Part shown: in pieces, positions 1 to 7,937 of the stretch
Position numbering within the stretch: the first letter of the stretch is position 1
How the letters are laid out: each line of letters starts with the position of its first letter
DNA from: Prevotella sp. CAG:1320
GTDB taxonomy: Bacteria; Bacteroidota; Bacteroidia; Bacteroidales; Bacteroidaceae
Assembly: GCA_000435635.1 (NCBI GenBank)
Contig: FR882125.1
Location: 17,012 to 63,056 of the forward strand
DNA: 46,045 nucleotides
Reading direction: 5' to 3'
Translations under genes and position numbers: made by a program
The notes under the pieces: model-generated
The model's input: only the letters and a program-made list of their open reading frames with translations
Told to the model about the DNA's origin: nothing
The model's database searches: none

Positions 1-137
1 TCCGCGCGGTCGTGGCCGCCGGTCTTTATGGCGGTGGTGGCCTTGATTTCGCCACGGGCATCCACGATGCCGAACACGGAGTTGGTGCCTCCCAGGTCCA
101 ACCCGATGACGTAGGGTTTCAGCAAATTCTCTGTCAT
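1..137 (-). CDS. ROK-family sugar kinase (glucokinase-like), N-terminal fragment
   Basis: The first 45 codons of a gene that leaves the window at base 1. The ATG is the complement of 135-137. The visible protein starts MTENLLKPYVIGLDLGGTNS, and LDLGGT is the phosphate-1 ATP-binding loop of the ROK/hexokinase fold. ROK kinases phosphorylate glucose, N-acetylglucosamine or related sugars in the cytoplasm. A ROK transcriptional repressor normally has a winged-helix domain before this motif; here the motif begins about 12 residues from the start, so a kinase is more likely. The substrate cannot be told from this fragment. It is divergent from the LysE-type exporter, across a 350 bp spacer with a 22-bp repeat array. 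Confidence 0.8.
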   Translation of the reverse strand, partial: MTENLLKPYVIGLDLGGTNSVFGIVDARGEIKATTAIKTGGHDRA

Positions 138-241
138 GATGGTATGTTTGGTTTTTGATACTAGACGAATATGTATTCGCGAAGATAGGGAGTTTCGGGC
201 AGACCGCAAAATTATTTCCCCGTTTTTTCGCCCCCTTTTTC

Positions 242-417
242 GCGCCGCCCGCAGGTGTAGTCCGCGCTACCCCTTGGTCTTTCCTGCGCTACCCCTTGGG
301 ATTTCTTGCGCTACACGGCGGTGTTTCCCGCGCTACACGGCGGTCTTTTGCGCGCTGCACGGCGGTGTTTTTCGCACTATACCGCCGTCTTTCCCGCGCA
401 GGCAGTTGGATAGGCCC
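242..417. repeat. 22-bp-period tandem array (array A), eight units
   Basis: Units begin at 242, 264, 286, 308, 330, 352, 374 and 396, exactly 22 bp apart. Most start GCGCTAC and end in a pyrimidine-rich TTTCC-like stretch. The middle 8-mer varies: CCCTTGGT, CCCTTGGG, three copies of ACGGCGGT, then ACCGCCGT (the reverse complement of the preceding three) at 381-388. First and last units are degenerate. The inverted cores at 359-366 and 381-388 can form a hairpin. The array fills most of the 352 bp spacer (138-489) between the divergent ROK kinase and LysE genes. Arrays at 15.3, 25.6 and 35.9 kb have the same period with other cores. Function unknown. Confidence 0.85.
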
Positions 418-473
418 CGCGTCAATATGCCAAAAAAATGTCCCTGGGATGCCTTCTTTAGGGGAAAAATGCT

Positions 474-481
474 TATCTTCG
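474..481 (+). promoter_or_regulatory. possible -7 element for the LysE-type exporter gene
   Basis: TATCTTCG matches the Bacteroidetes -7 consensus TAnnTTTG at 7 of 8 positions. It lies only 8 bp before the ATG at 490, so the transcript would be nearly leaderless. I see no good -33 TTTG at the usual spacing. Confidence 0.35.
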
Positions 482-489
482 CGTTTTGT

Positions 490-1185
490 ATGAACCAGTT
501 GAACGAATTGAACCAACTCTTCCCCTTCCAGCTGGATATCCTCGACTTCATCTTCAAGGGTATCGTCATCGGCGTGATAGCCTCCGCCCCCATGGGGCCG
601 GTGGGCATCCTGTGCATACAGCGCACGCTGAACAAGGGGCGCTGGTATGGCTTCGTCACGGGAGTGGGCGCGGCCTGCAGCGACTTGATATACGCCCTGG
701 CGACGGGCTTCGGCATGAGCTTCGTGATGGACTTCATCCAGAACGCGCAGAACAAGTTCTACCTGCAGATTTTCGGCGGCGTGATGCTGCTCGTCTTCGG
801 CGTGTATTGCTTCCTGAGCAACCCCATGAAGAAGATGCACCGCAGCAGCAACCGCCGGGGCACGCTGTGGCACAACGGCCTCACGGCCTTCCTGGTCACG
901 CTCAGCAACCCGCTCATCATCTTCCTCTTCATGGCCACCTTCGCCCAGTTCGCCTTCATCGTGCCCCAGGCCCCGCTGCAGATGTGCGTGGGCTTCCTGA
1001 GCATCATCTTCGGCGCCCTGCTGTGGTGGTACGGCCTCTCCTGGCTGATAGACAAGGTGAGGGGAAGGTTCGACGTGGGCGGCATCGTCATCATCAACAA
1101 GATCATAGGCAGCGTGGTCGTCATCTTCTCGCTGATAGCCCTCGTGGGCACGATATTCAACCTCTACCACCTGCCCGAATTCTAG
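490..1185 (+). CDS. LysE/RhtB-family amino-acid exporter-like membrane protein
   Basis: A 231-residue inner-membrane protein with about six hydrophobic segments. The family signature lies near residues 28-45, SAPMGPVGILCIQRTLNKG, followed by the long first-helix/loop pattern typical of LysE/RhtB translocators, which export amino acids by proton antiport. The reading frame is open back to 136, but that stretch runs through the tandem array and has no family similarity, so the ATG at 490 (MNQLNELNQLFPF) is preferred. It ends 18 bp before the DUF4924 gene and likely leads an operon with it and prfC. Codon use is strongly GC-rich at third positions, as in the next two genes. The substrate is unknown. 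Confidence 0.8.
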   Translation: MNQLNELNQLFPFQLDILDFIFKGIVIGVIASAPMGPVGILCIQRTLNKGRWYGFVTGVGAACSDLIYALATGFGMSFVMDFIQNAQNKFYLQIFGGVMLLVFGVYCFLSNPMKKMHRSSNRRGTLWHNGLTAFLVTLSNPLIIFLFMATFAQFAFIVPQAPLQMCVGFLSIIFGALLWWYGLSWLIDKVRGRFDVGGIVIINKIIGSVVVIFSLIALVGTIFNLYHLPEF

Positions 1186-1203
1186 AGAAAGGAACCCATA
1201 GAC

Positions 1204-1752
1204 ATGTTCGTAGCGCAAGAACTCAGGAAGAAAAGCATCGCGGAATACCTGCTCTACATGTGGCAGGTGGAAGACATCATCAGGGCCTACGGCTGCTCGC
1301 TGCCCGTGATACAGCGCGAGTACATCAGCAAATTCGACTACACCGAGGAGCAGCTGGAGGAGGAGACCGACTGGTTCGGCAACCTCATCACCATGATGAA
1401 CAGCGAGGGCAAGCGCGAGGGCGGCCACCTGCAGGTGAACGAGGTGTTGCTGCGCGACGTGGTAGACCTGCACAACCGACTGCTGCAGTCCGCCAAGTTC
1501 CCCTTCTACAGCGCCGAGTACTACAAGGTGCTGCCCTTCATCGTGGAGCTGAGGCAGAAAGGAGACAAGGAGGTCAACGAGATAGAGACCTGCCTGGACG
1601 CCCTCTATGGCGTGATGCTGCTGCGCCTGCGCCACAAGGACATCACGCCGGAGACCCAGCATGCCATCAAGGAGATATCCACCTTCGTGGGCATGCTGAG
1701 CGATTACTACGTCAAGGACCGCGCGGAGGGACTCGACTTCGGGGAGGACTGA
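1204..1752 (+). CDS. DUF4924 family protein
   Basis: A 182-residue soluble, mostly helical, acidic protein. It resembles the DUF4924 family found in Bacteroidales, which has no assigned function. It begins MFVAQELRKKSIAEYLLYMW, has no signal peptide or membrane helix, and shows no catalytic motif that I recognise. An AAAGGA ribosome-binding site lies at about 1189-1194, ahead of the ATG. It sits between the LysE-type exporter (18 bp gap) and release factor 3 (51 bp gap), so co-expression with them is likely. Family assignment rests on recalled similarity and genome context. Confidence 0.7.
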   Translation: MFVAQELRKKSIAEYLLYMWQVEDIIRAYGCSLPVIQREYISKFDYTEEQLEEETDWFGNLITMMNSEGKREGGHLQVNEVLLRDVVDLHNRLLQSAKFPFYSAEYYKVLPFIVELRQKGDKEVNEIETCLDALYGVMLLRLRHKDITPETQHAIKEISTFVGMLSDYYVKDRAEGLDFGED

Positions 1753-1803
1753 CCCCGCCCCCTATACATTATTAATATATACACGACAAGCAAGAGAAAC
1801 GAC

Positions 1804-3369
1804 ATGAACGAGATAGAGAGAAGAAGGACATTCGCCATCATATCCCACCCCGACGCTGGAAAGACCACGCTCACCGAGAAGTTCCTGCTCTTCGGCGGGC
1901 AGATACAGGTGGCGGGCGCCGTGAAGAGCAACAAGATAAGGAAGACGGCCACCTCCGACTGGATGGACATCGAGAAGCAACGCGGCATCTCGGTCTCCAC
2001 CTCCGTGATGGAGTTTGATTACGAGGGATACAAAGTCAATATCCTGGACACCCCAGGCCACCAGGACTTCGCCGAGGACACCTACCGCACGCTCACCGCC
2101 GTGGACTCCGCCATCATCGTGGTGGACTCCGCCAAGGGCGTGGAGGCGCAGACCCGCAAGCTCATGGAGGTGTGCCGCATGAGGAACACCCCCGTCATCA
2201 TCTTCGTCAACAAGATGGACCGGGAGGGACGCGACCCCTTCGAGCTGCTTGACGAGCTGGAGCAGGAGCTGCGCATACACGTGCGCCCACTCTCGTGGCC
2301 CATTGGCCAGGGACTGCGCTTCAAGGGCGTGTACAACATCTACGAGCGGCAGCTCAACCTCTTCACCCCCAACAAGCAAAGAGTCACCGAGAAGGTGGCC
2401 GTAGACATACAGTCCGCTGAGTTGGACGAGCGGGTAGGGGAGCGTGAGGCCGCCCGGCTACGGGATGACCTGGAGCTGATAGACGGTGTATACCCAGCTT
2501 TCGACGTGGCCGCCTACCTGGCGGGCGAGACCGCCCCCGTGTTTTTCGGTTCCGCCCTAAATAACTTTGGCGTCCAAGAGCTGCTCGACTGCTTCGTGCG
2601 CATAGCTCCCAGCCCCCGCCCTACCAAGGCGGAGGAGCGCCTGGTGGAGCCGTCGGAGGACAGGTTCACAGGCTTCATCTTCAAGATCACCGCCAACATA
2701 GACCCGAACCACCGCTCTTGCATAGCCTTCTGCAAGGTGTGCAGCGGAAAGTTCGTGCGCAACCAGCCCTACCAGCACATGCGGCTGGGCAAGACGGTGC
2801 GCTTCTCCAGCCCCACGCAGTTCATGGCGCAGCGCAAGAGCACTATCGACGAGGCTTATCCTGGCGACATCGTCGGACTGCCCGACAACGGCATCTTCAA
2901 GATAGGAGATACTCTCACGGAGGGAGAGCAGCTGCATTTTCGCGGGTTGCCCTCCTTTTCCCCCGAGATGTTCAAGTATATAGAGAACGACGACCCCATG
3001 AAGAGCAAGCAGTTCCAGAAAGGACTGGAGCAGCTGATGAACGAGGGCGTGGCCCAGCTTTTCGTCAACCAGTTCAACGGGCGCCGTATCGTGGGCACCG
3101 TGGGCCAGTTGCAGTTCGAGGTCATCCAGTACCGGTTGGAGAATGAGTATAGCGCCAAGTGCCGTTGGGAGCCAGTCCACCTGCACAAAGCTTGCTGGAT
3201 AGAAGCTGATGACCCCGCCGAGCTGGAGAACTTCAAGAAGCGGAAATACCAGTATATGGCCAAGGACATAGAGGGCAGGGATGTCTTCCTGGCCGACTCC
3301 GGTTATGTGCTGAGCATGGCGCAGCAAGACTTCGGGCATATCAAGTTCCATTTCACCAGTGAGTTCTAG
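1804..3369 (+). CDS. prfC: peptide chain release factor 3 (RF3)
   Basis: A 521-residue translational GTPase that recycles RF1/RF2 from the ribosome after peptide release. All G motifs are visible: G1 HPDAGKTT at about 16-23, G2 GISVSTS, G3 DTPGHQDF, G4 NKMD, and G5-like GSALNN. The C-terminal half has the RF3-specific domain with [14 protein letters not shown] and [15 protein letters not shown]. Length fits bacterial RF3 (about 520-530). It lacks the extra domains of EF-G and LepA. It is third in the LysE-DUF4924-prfC run; the ClC gene starts 16 bp downstream. The coding composition is GC3-rich up to its stop codon and drops in the next gene. Confidence 0.96.
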   Translation: MNEIERRRTFAIISHPDAGKTTLTEKFLLFGGQIQVAGAVKSNKIRKTATSDWMDIEKQRGISVSTSVMEFDYEGYKVNILDTPGHQDFAEDTYRTLTAVDSAIIVVDSAKGVEAQTRKLMEVCRMRNTPVIIFVNKMDREGRDPFELLDELEQELRIHVRPLSWPIGQGLRFKGVYNIYERQLNLFTPNKQRVTEKVAVDIQSAELDERVGEREAARLRDDLELIDGVYPAFDVAAYLAGETAPVFFGSALNNFGVQELLDCFVRIAPSPRPTKAEERLVEPSEDRFTGFIFKITANIDPNHRSCIAFCKVCSGKFVRNQPYQHMRLGKTVRFSSPTQFMAQRKSTIDEAYPGDIVGLPDNGIFKIGDTLTEGEQLHFRGLPSFSPEMFKYIENDDPMKSKQFQKGLEQLMNEGVAQLFVNQFNGRRIVGTVGQLQFEVIQYRLENEYSAKCRWEPVHLHKACWIEADDPAELENFKKRKYQYMAKDIEGRDVFLADSGYVLSMAQQDFGHIKFHFTSEF

Positions 3370-3370
3370 G

Positions 3371-3380
3371 AAAGGAGGAG
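3371..3380 (+). promoter_or_regulatory. strong ribosome-binding site fixing the ClC start
   Basis: AAAGGAGGAG lies 5 bp before the ATG at 3386. It is an unusually good Shine-Dalgarno match for this window. It decides against the in-frame GTG at 3359, which lies inside prfC and has no such site. Confidence 0.7.
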
Positions 3381-3385
3381 CGGAG

Positions 3386-5182
3386 ATGGACGAGGCAAAC
3401 CATGGAAGCCTGATGGAGAGGATTATCCATTGGCGACTGAAGCATCTTTCAGATCGCCAGATGACGCTGATACTCTCTTTCTTTATTGGCGTGCTGGCCT
3501 CAATAGCGGGATATGTGCTCCATGGCATCATTCATGAGATACAGCAGATTCTCAGCCTGGGCCTGCGCAAGCCTGGTTTCAATTGGCTCTTCTTGCTGTT
3601 CCCCATCGTGGGCATTTATCTCACGTCACTGTTTATCCGCTATGTGGTGCGTGACAACATTTCCCATGGTATCACTCGCGTGCTTTACGCCATTTCCACC
3701 AAGCGCTCCAAATTGCGGGCACACAATTGCTGGTCTTCCGTGGTGGCTTCTGGTGTCACTATCGGCTTCGGAGGCTCGGTGGGAGCGGAGGCACCTATTG
3801 TGCTGACAGGTTCTGCCATAGGAAGTAATCTGGGACAGTTGTTCCGCATGGATAGCCGGACGTTGATGCTTTTGGTGGGATGCGGGGCGAGCGCGGCTAT
3901 AGCGGGAGTCTTCAAGGCTCCTATAGCGGGGCTGGTCTTTACGCTGGAGGTGTTGATGGTCAATCTTTCCATGGCTTCATTGCTCCCCATATTGATATCC
4001 TGCGTCACTGCCACTTGCGTTACCTACATCTTGATGGGTGATGACTCTCTCTTTACCTTCACCCTGACTAACCCTTGGAGCCTGGAACGGGTTCCCGCAG
4101 GTATTCTGCTGGGCGTGTTCTGCGGTCTGGTGAGCCTTTATTTCATGCGTTCCATGTCGTTCTGTGAGGGACTTTTCGCCAAGATGAGCCACAAGCCTTA
4201 TCTCAAGTTGCTTTGTGGCGGACTCATGTTGAGCGTGCTCATCTTCCTCTTCCCCTCTCTTTACGGGGAAGGCTATTCCGCCGTGAACATCCTTTTGAGC
4301 GGCAAGACCGAGGCTGACTGGGAACAAGTGATGGGGCATTCTATTTTTTATGGTCACTCCGACTTACTGATCTTGTACGTGGGGTTAGTGCTTTTCACCA
4401 AGACCTTCGCTACTTCCGCCACTAACGGCAGTGGTGGTTGTGGCGGTACTTTCGCTCCTTCCCTGTTCATTGGCGGTTTCGCTGGCTTCTTCTTCTCCCG
4501 TATATGGAATTACTATGGGTTTGGCGTCTATGTCCCAGAGCAGAATTTTACCCTTTTAGGCATGGCTGGTGTGATGGCAGGCGTGATGCATGCCCCCTTG
4601 ACAGGCATCTTCCTGATAGCGGAATTGACAGGCGGCTATCAGCTGTTTATGCCGCTCATGATAGTATGTATCTGCAGTTTCCTTACCATCAGCGTCTTCG
4701 AGAGTCACAGCATTTATGCCCTGCGATTGGCTCGTGAAGGAAAGTTGCTGACCCACCATACCGATAGGTCGGCATTGACCCTGATGAGCATGCAGAGTGT
4801 GATAGAGAAAGATTATCACCCTATAAGCCCCGACTTGCCAATGGGTAAGTTGGTTGCGGAAATCAGCAGGAGCAATAACAACTTTCTGCCCGTGCTCGAT
4901 GACGCCGGTACCTTGGTGGGTATTATTGACATTACCAAGATAAGGCATATTATCTTCCGCACTGAGTTTTACAGGCGTTTTACCGTTAGACAATTGATGC
5001 AGGAACCAGATGCCGTCATCGGCGAGAATGACCCCATGGACGAGATTATGGCCAAATTCGACAAGACAGATGCGGCTCAGTTGCCTGTGGTAGACATTAA
5101 TCGCAGGCTGATAGGCTATATCAGCCGTACCCGTATGTATACTATGTATCGTAAAATTGTGGCGGATCTTTCCACGGAGTGA
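3386..5182 (+). CDS. ClC-family chloride channel/antiporter with C-terminal CBS domains
   Basis: A 598-residue membrane protein. The ClC selectivity-filter region reads GSVGAEAPIVLTGSAIGS near residues 125-143; GAEAP corresponds to the GxExP motif, whose glutamate gates the pore. A second conserved segment, GSGGCGGTFAPSLFIGG, lies near 350. Two CBS domains occupy roughly the last 150 residues (for example FLPVLDDAGTLVGIIDITK, then LPVVDINRRLIGYISRTR) and usually bind adenine nucleotides. The gating glutamate is present, so either a channel or a H+/Cl- exchanger is possible. It follows prfC closely but its codon use is less GC-rich. Confidence 0.9.
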   Translation: MDEANHGSLMERIIHWRLKHLSDRQMTLILSFFIGVLASIAGYVLHGIIHEIQQILSLGLRKPGFNWLFLLFPIVGIYLTSLFIRYVVRDNISHGITRVLYAISTKRSKLRAHNCWSSVVASGVTIGFGGSVGAEAPIVLTGSAIGSNLGQLFRMDSRTLMLLVGCGASAAIAGVFKAPIAGLVFTLEVLMVNLSMASLLPILISCVTATCVTYILMGDDSLFTFTLTNPWSLERVPAGILLGVFCGLVSLYFMRSMSFCEGLFAKMSHKPYLKLLCGGLMLSVLIFLFPSLYGEGYSAVNILLSGKTEADWEQVMGHSIFYGHSDLLILYVGLVLFTKTFATSATNGSGGCGGTFAPSLFIGGFAGFFFSRIWNYYGFGVYVPEQNFTLLGMAGVMAGVMHAPLTGIFLIAELTGGYQLFMPLMIVCICSFLTISVFESHSIYALRLAREGKLLTHHTDRSALTLMSMQSVIEKDYHPISPDLPMGKLVAEISRSNNNFLPVLDDAGTLVGIIDITKIRHIIFRTEFYRRFTVRQLMQEPDAVIGENDPMDEIMAKFDKTDAAQLPVVDINRRLIGYISRTRMYTMYRKIVADLSTE

Positions 5183-5188
5183 TATATC

Positions 5189-5206
5189 CCCATAAGTGGG
5201 TATTTT
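5189..5206 (+). terminator. weak hairpin with T run after the ClC gene
   Basis: CCCA (5189-5192) pairs with TGGG (5197-5200) around a 4-nt loop, and TATTTT follows. The stem is short, so it may not stop transcription fully. Confidence 0.3.
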
Positions 5207-5262
5207 GAGAGACTTAAAACGGAAATCCCTTATCCCTTCGGGAGGTTGAGGCAAGAATTTAG

Positions 5263-5270
5263 TAATTTCG
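5263..5270 (+). promoter_or_regulatory. -7 promoter element for feoAB
   Basis: TAATTTCG matches TAnnTTTG at 7 of 8 positions, 18 bp before the feoAB ATG. No -33 box at the ideal distance is obvious. I did not find a clear Fur box here. Confidence 0.45.
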
Positions 5271-5288
5271 CGCTAAATTGAGATTATT

Positions 5289-7694
5289 ATGAGATTATCG
5301 GAACTGAAAACGGGCGAGCGCGGTGTCATCGTCAAGGTGGCTGGCCATGGTGGCTTTCGCAAGCGCATCGTTGAAATGGGTTTTATAAAAGGACAGACTG
5401 CGGAGGTGTTGCTCAACGCCCCTTTGCAAGACCCCGTGAAATATAAGATAATGGGCTACGAGGTGTCGCTGAGGCATAGCGAGGCGGATATGATAGAAGT
5501 GGTGACAGAAGCTGAAGCCGCGATGTCTCGTGAAACCCCAGAAGACCAAACGGGCATCGTGGATCACGACGCATACTCCCTGCAACTGGACAGGGAAGTG
5601 GAGCGCAGGCGCCATGTCATCAACGTAGCGTTGGTGGGCAATCCCAACTGCGGTAAAACCTCTTTGTTCAATTTCGCCTCTGGCGCCCATGAGCGTGTGG
5701 GTAATTATTCTGGCGTGACAGTGGATGCCAAGGAAGGTAAGGCTCGCTATTTTGGTTACGAGTTCAACTTGGTGGATTTGCCTGGCACTTATTCCCTTTC
5801 GGCTTACTCACCAGAGGAACTGTATGTGCGCAAGCAAATCGTGGAGAAGACCCCAGACGTGGTTATCAACGTGATAGATACCAGTAACCTGGAACGCAAT
5901 CTCTATCTCACCACCCAACTGATAGATATGCATTTGCGCATGGTTTGCGCCCTAAACATGTTTGATGAAACCGAGCGCAGGGGAGATCATGTTGATTACG
6001 ATAAGCTAGGCGAGTTGTTCGGTGTGCCTATGGTGCCTACGGTGTTCACTAACGGAAGAGGCGTTGAAGAGCTCTTCAAGGTGGTGATAGACATGTATGA
6101 AGGGCAAGAGAACAGCCAGCGCAACTATCGCCACATACATATCAACCACGGGCACGAGCTGGAGCATGGCATCAAGGAGATGCAGGAGCACCTGAAACAG
6201 GAGGACAATCTGCGTCAGCGGTATTCTACCCGTTATTTGGCCATCAAGCTTTTGGAGCATGATAAGGATGTGGAAGCTTATATTGCCACTTTCCCCGATG
6301 CCAAGGAGATTATCGCCCATCGTGACCAAGCGGAGCAACGCGTGAAGGAGGAAACTGGGGAAGACAGTGAAACGGCTATCATGGATGCCAAATATGGTTT
6401 TATTCATGGTGCCCTGAAAGAGGCTGGCTATGAGACGGGCCATGACAAGGATACCTATCGCACAACCCACGTGATAGATCGCTTCATCACGAACCGCTAT
6501 CTCGGTTTTCCCATCTTCTTGCTCCTTCTTTTTGTGATGTTCAGCGTGACATTCTATATAGGGCAGTATCCCATGGACTGGATAGAGGCGGGTGTCGCCT
6601 GGTTGGGCGAGATTATTTCTACTACCATGCCCGATGGTCCTTTGAAGGCTATGTTGGTAGATGGCGTGATAGGCGGTGTCGGTTCTGTTATCGTTTTCTT
6701 GCCACAGATTCTCATCCTCTATTTCTTCATATCCTATATGGAAGATTCTGGCTACATGGCTCGTGCCGCGTTTATCATGGATAAATTGATGCACAAAATG
6801 GGTCTTCATGGAAAGTCCTTTATTCCCTTGGTGATGGGCTTTGGTTGCAATGTGCCAGCGGTGATGGCTACCCGTACCATAGAAAGCCGTCGGTCGAGGC
6901 TTATCACCATGTTGGTGTTGCCACTGATGAGCTGTTCGGCCCGCTTGCCTATTTATATTATGATTACAGGCACTTTCTTTGCGGCCCACTATCGTTCGTT
7001 GGTGATGCTCTCGCTCTATGCCGTGGGTATTCTCTTGGCGGTGGTCGTCAGTCGTGTACTTTCTTTGTTTGTCATAAAGGGAGAAGATACTCCTTTCGTT
7101 ATGGAGCTGCCTCCTTATCGATTTCCTACATGGAAGGCTATTGGACGCCACACTTGGGAAAAGGGCAAGCAATACCTAAAGAAAATGGGCGGCATCATCT
7201 TGGTGGCGAGTATCATTGTGTGGGCTTTGGGTTATTTCCCCCATGATGAATCTCTGTCCATGCGTGAGCAACAGGAGCAAAGTTATATAGGCCGTATTGG
7301 AAAGACAATAGAACCTGTGTTTCGAGCCCAAGGATTCGACTGGAAACTCGATGTGGGCCTGGTGGCAGGCATTGGCGCCAAGGAAGTGGTGGCCTCAACA
7401 ATGGGCGTACTTTATGCCAACAATGATTCCTTTGGCGATGACGAAGCTTATAACAACGAAGGTGGAAAGTACGACACATTGCTGGCCCAAATGACAGCGG
7501 ATGGCATTACGCCCCTTGCCGCCTATTGTTTCTTGCTCTTCGTGGTCATCTATTTCCCTTGTATAGCGACTATCGCGGCTATTAAGGGAGAAACGGGAAG
7601 TTGGCGTTGGGCTGCGTTCTCCGCTGTCTACACCACGGTGTTGGCCTGGATAGTGTCCGCGGTGGTTTACCAAGTGGGGAGTCTATTCATTTGA
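5289..7694 (+). CDS. feoB: ferrous iron transporter, FeoA-FeoB fusion
   Basis: An 801-residue fusion. Residues 1-75 form a FeoA SH3-like domain (MRLSELKTGERG...GFRKRIVEMGFIKG). After a linker comes the cytoplasmic FeoB G domain from about 110: G1 GNPNCGKTS, G2 region GVTVDAKEG, G3 DLPGTYSLS, G4 NMFDE. The membrane part carries both Gate motifs, GFGCNVPAVMATRTIESRRS and GIGAKEVVASTMGVLY, and a late YFPCIATIAAIKGE segment. It imports Fe2+ across the inner membrane. The G4 box NxxD is N-M-F-D, as is common in Bacteroidetes. Fused FeoA-FeoB proteins of this size are known in the phylum. It has its own likely promoter and a strong terminator, so it is probably monocistronic. Confidence 0.96.
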   Translation: MRLSELKTGERGVIVKVAGHGGFRKRIVEMGFIKGQTAEVLLNAPLQDPVKYKIMGYEVSLRHSEADMIEVVTEAEAAMSRETPEDQTGIVDHDAYSLQLDREVERRRHVINVALVGNPNCGKTSLFNFASGAHERVGNYSGVTVDAKEGKARYFGYEFNLVDLPGTYSLSAYSPEELYVRKQIVEKTPDVVINVIDTSNLERNLYLTTQLIDMHLRMVCALNMFDETERRGDHVDYDKLGELFGVPMVPTVFTNGRGVEELFKVVIDMYEGQENSQRNYRHIHINHGHELEHGIKEMQEHLKQEDNLRQRYSTRYLAIKLLEHDKDVEAYIATFPDAKEIIAHRDQAEQRVKEETGEDSETAIMDAKYGFIHGALKEAGYETGHDKDTYRTTHVIDRFITNRYLGFPIFLLLLFVMFSVTFYIGQYPMDWIEAGVAWLGEIISTTMPDGPLKAMLVDGVIGGVGSVIVFLPQILILYFFISYMEDSGYMARAAFIMDKLMHKMGLHGKSFIPLVMGFGCNVPAVMATRTIESRRSRLITMLVLPLMSCSARLPIYIMITGTFFAAHYRSLVMLSLYAVGILLAVVVSRVLSLFVIKGEDTPFVMELPPYRFPTWKAIGRHTWEKGKQYLKKMGGIILVASIIVWALGYFPHDESLSMREQQEQSYIGRIGKTIEPVFRAQGFDWKLDVGLVAGIGAKEVVASTMGVLYANNDSFGDDEAYNNEGGKYDTLLAQMTADGITPLAAYCFLLFVVIYFPCIATIAAIKGETGSWRWAAFSAVYTTVLAWIVSAVVYQVGSLFI

Positions 7695-7765
7695 CGCGAG
7701 CAACGGGCGGGAGGGAACGCTAAGCTGTGTCAGCACCCTCCCTAACAACCTATGCGCATGGCCAG

Positions 7766-7808
7766 ACAAGCAAGGGTGAGTGGAGCAGCTCACCCTTGTT
7801 TGTTTTCC
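7766..7808 (+). terminator. strong rho-independent-type terminator after feoAB
   Basis: A 15-bp stem (7766-7780 with 7789-7803, one G-T pair; core CAAGGGTGAG/CTCACCCTTG) encloses an 8-nt loop. The 3' arm is T-rich (TTGTTTGTTTT). Confidence 0.85.
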
Positions 7809-7913
7809 AGGGAACGTGTCGTTTGTCGCCTGTTTATGTTGGGGAAAATGTAAATTCTGTGAAAAAATTATGTTTTTCGGTTATATGTATATAGTTTATT
7901 CCTTATATTAATG

Positions 7914-7921
7914 TACCTTTG
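7914..7921 (+). promoter_or_regulatory. -7 promoter element for the GT39-GT2 operon
   Basis: TACCTTTG is a perfect match to TAnnTTTG, 16 bp before the ATG at 7938, in an AT-rich spacer. No perfect -33 box is seen at 19-21 bp upstream. Confidence 0.6.
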
Positions 7922-7937
7922 CGCTTGACGATAAAGT

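Noticed and set aside
242..417. CRISPR array
   Set aside because: Repeats are contiguous 22-mers with no unique spacers and no cas genes nearby.
136..489. N-terminal extension of the LysE gene to 136
   Set aside because: It translates the 22-bp array and promoter region; the family start is at 490.
289..1662. Long minus-strand frame opposite LysE and DUF4924
   Set aside because: GC-rich antisense shadow of two real genes; the sequence is low-complexity His/Val/Glu-rich and has no family features.
3359..3385. GTG start at 3359 for the ClC gene
   Set aside because: It lies inside prfC; the ATG at 3386 has a strong ribosome-binding site.
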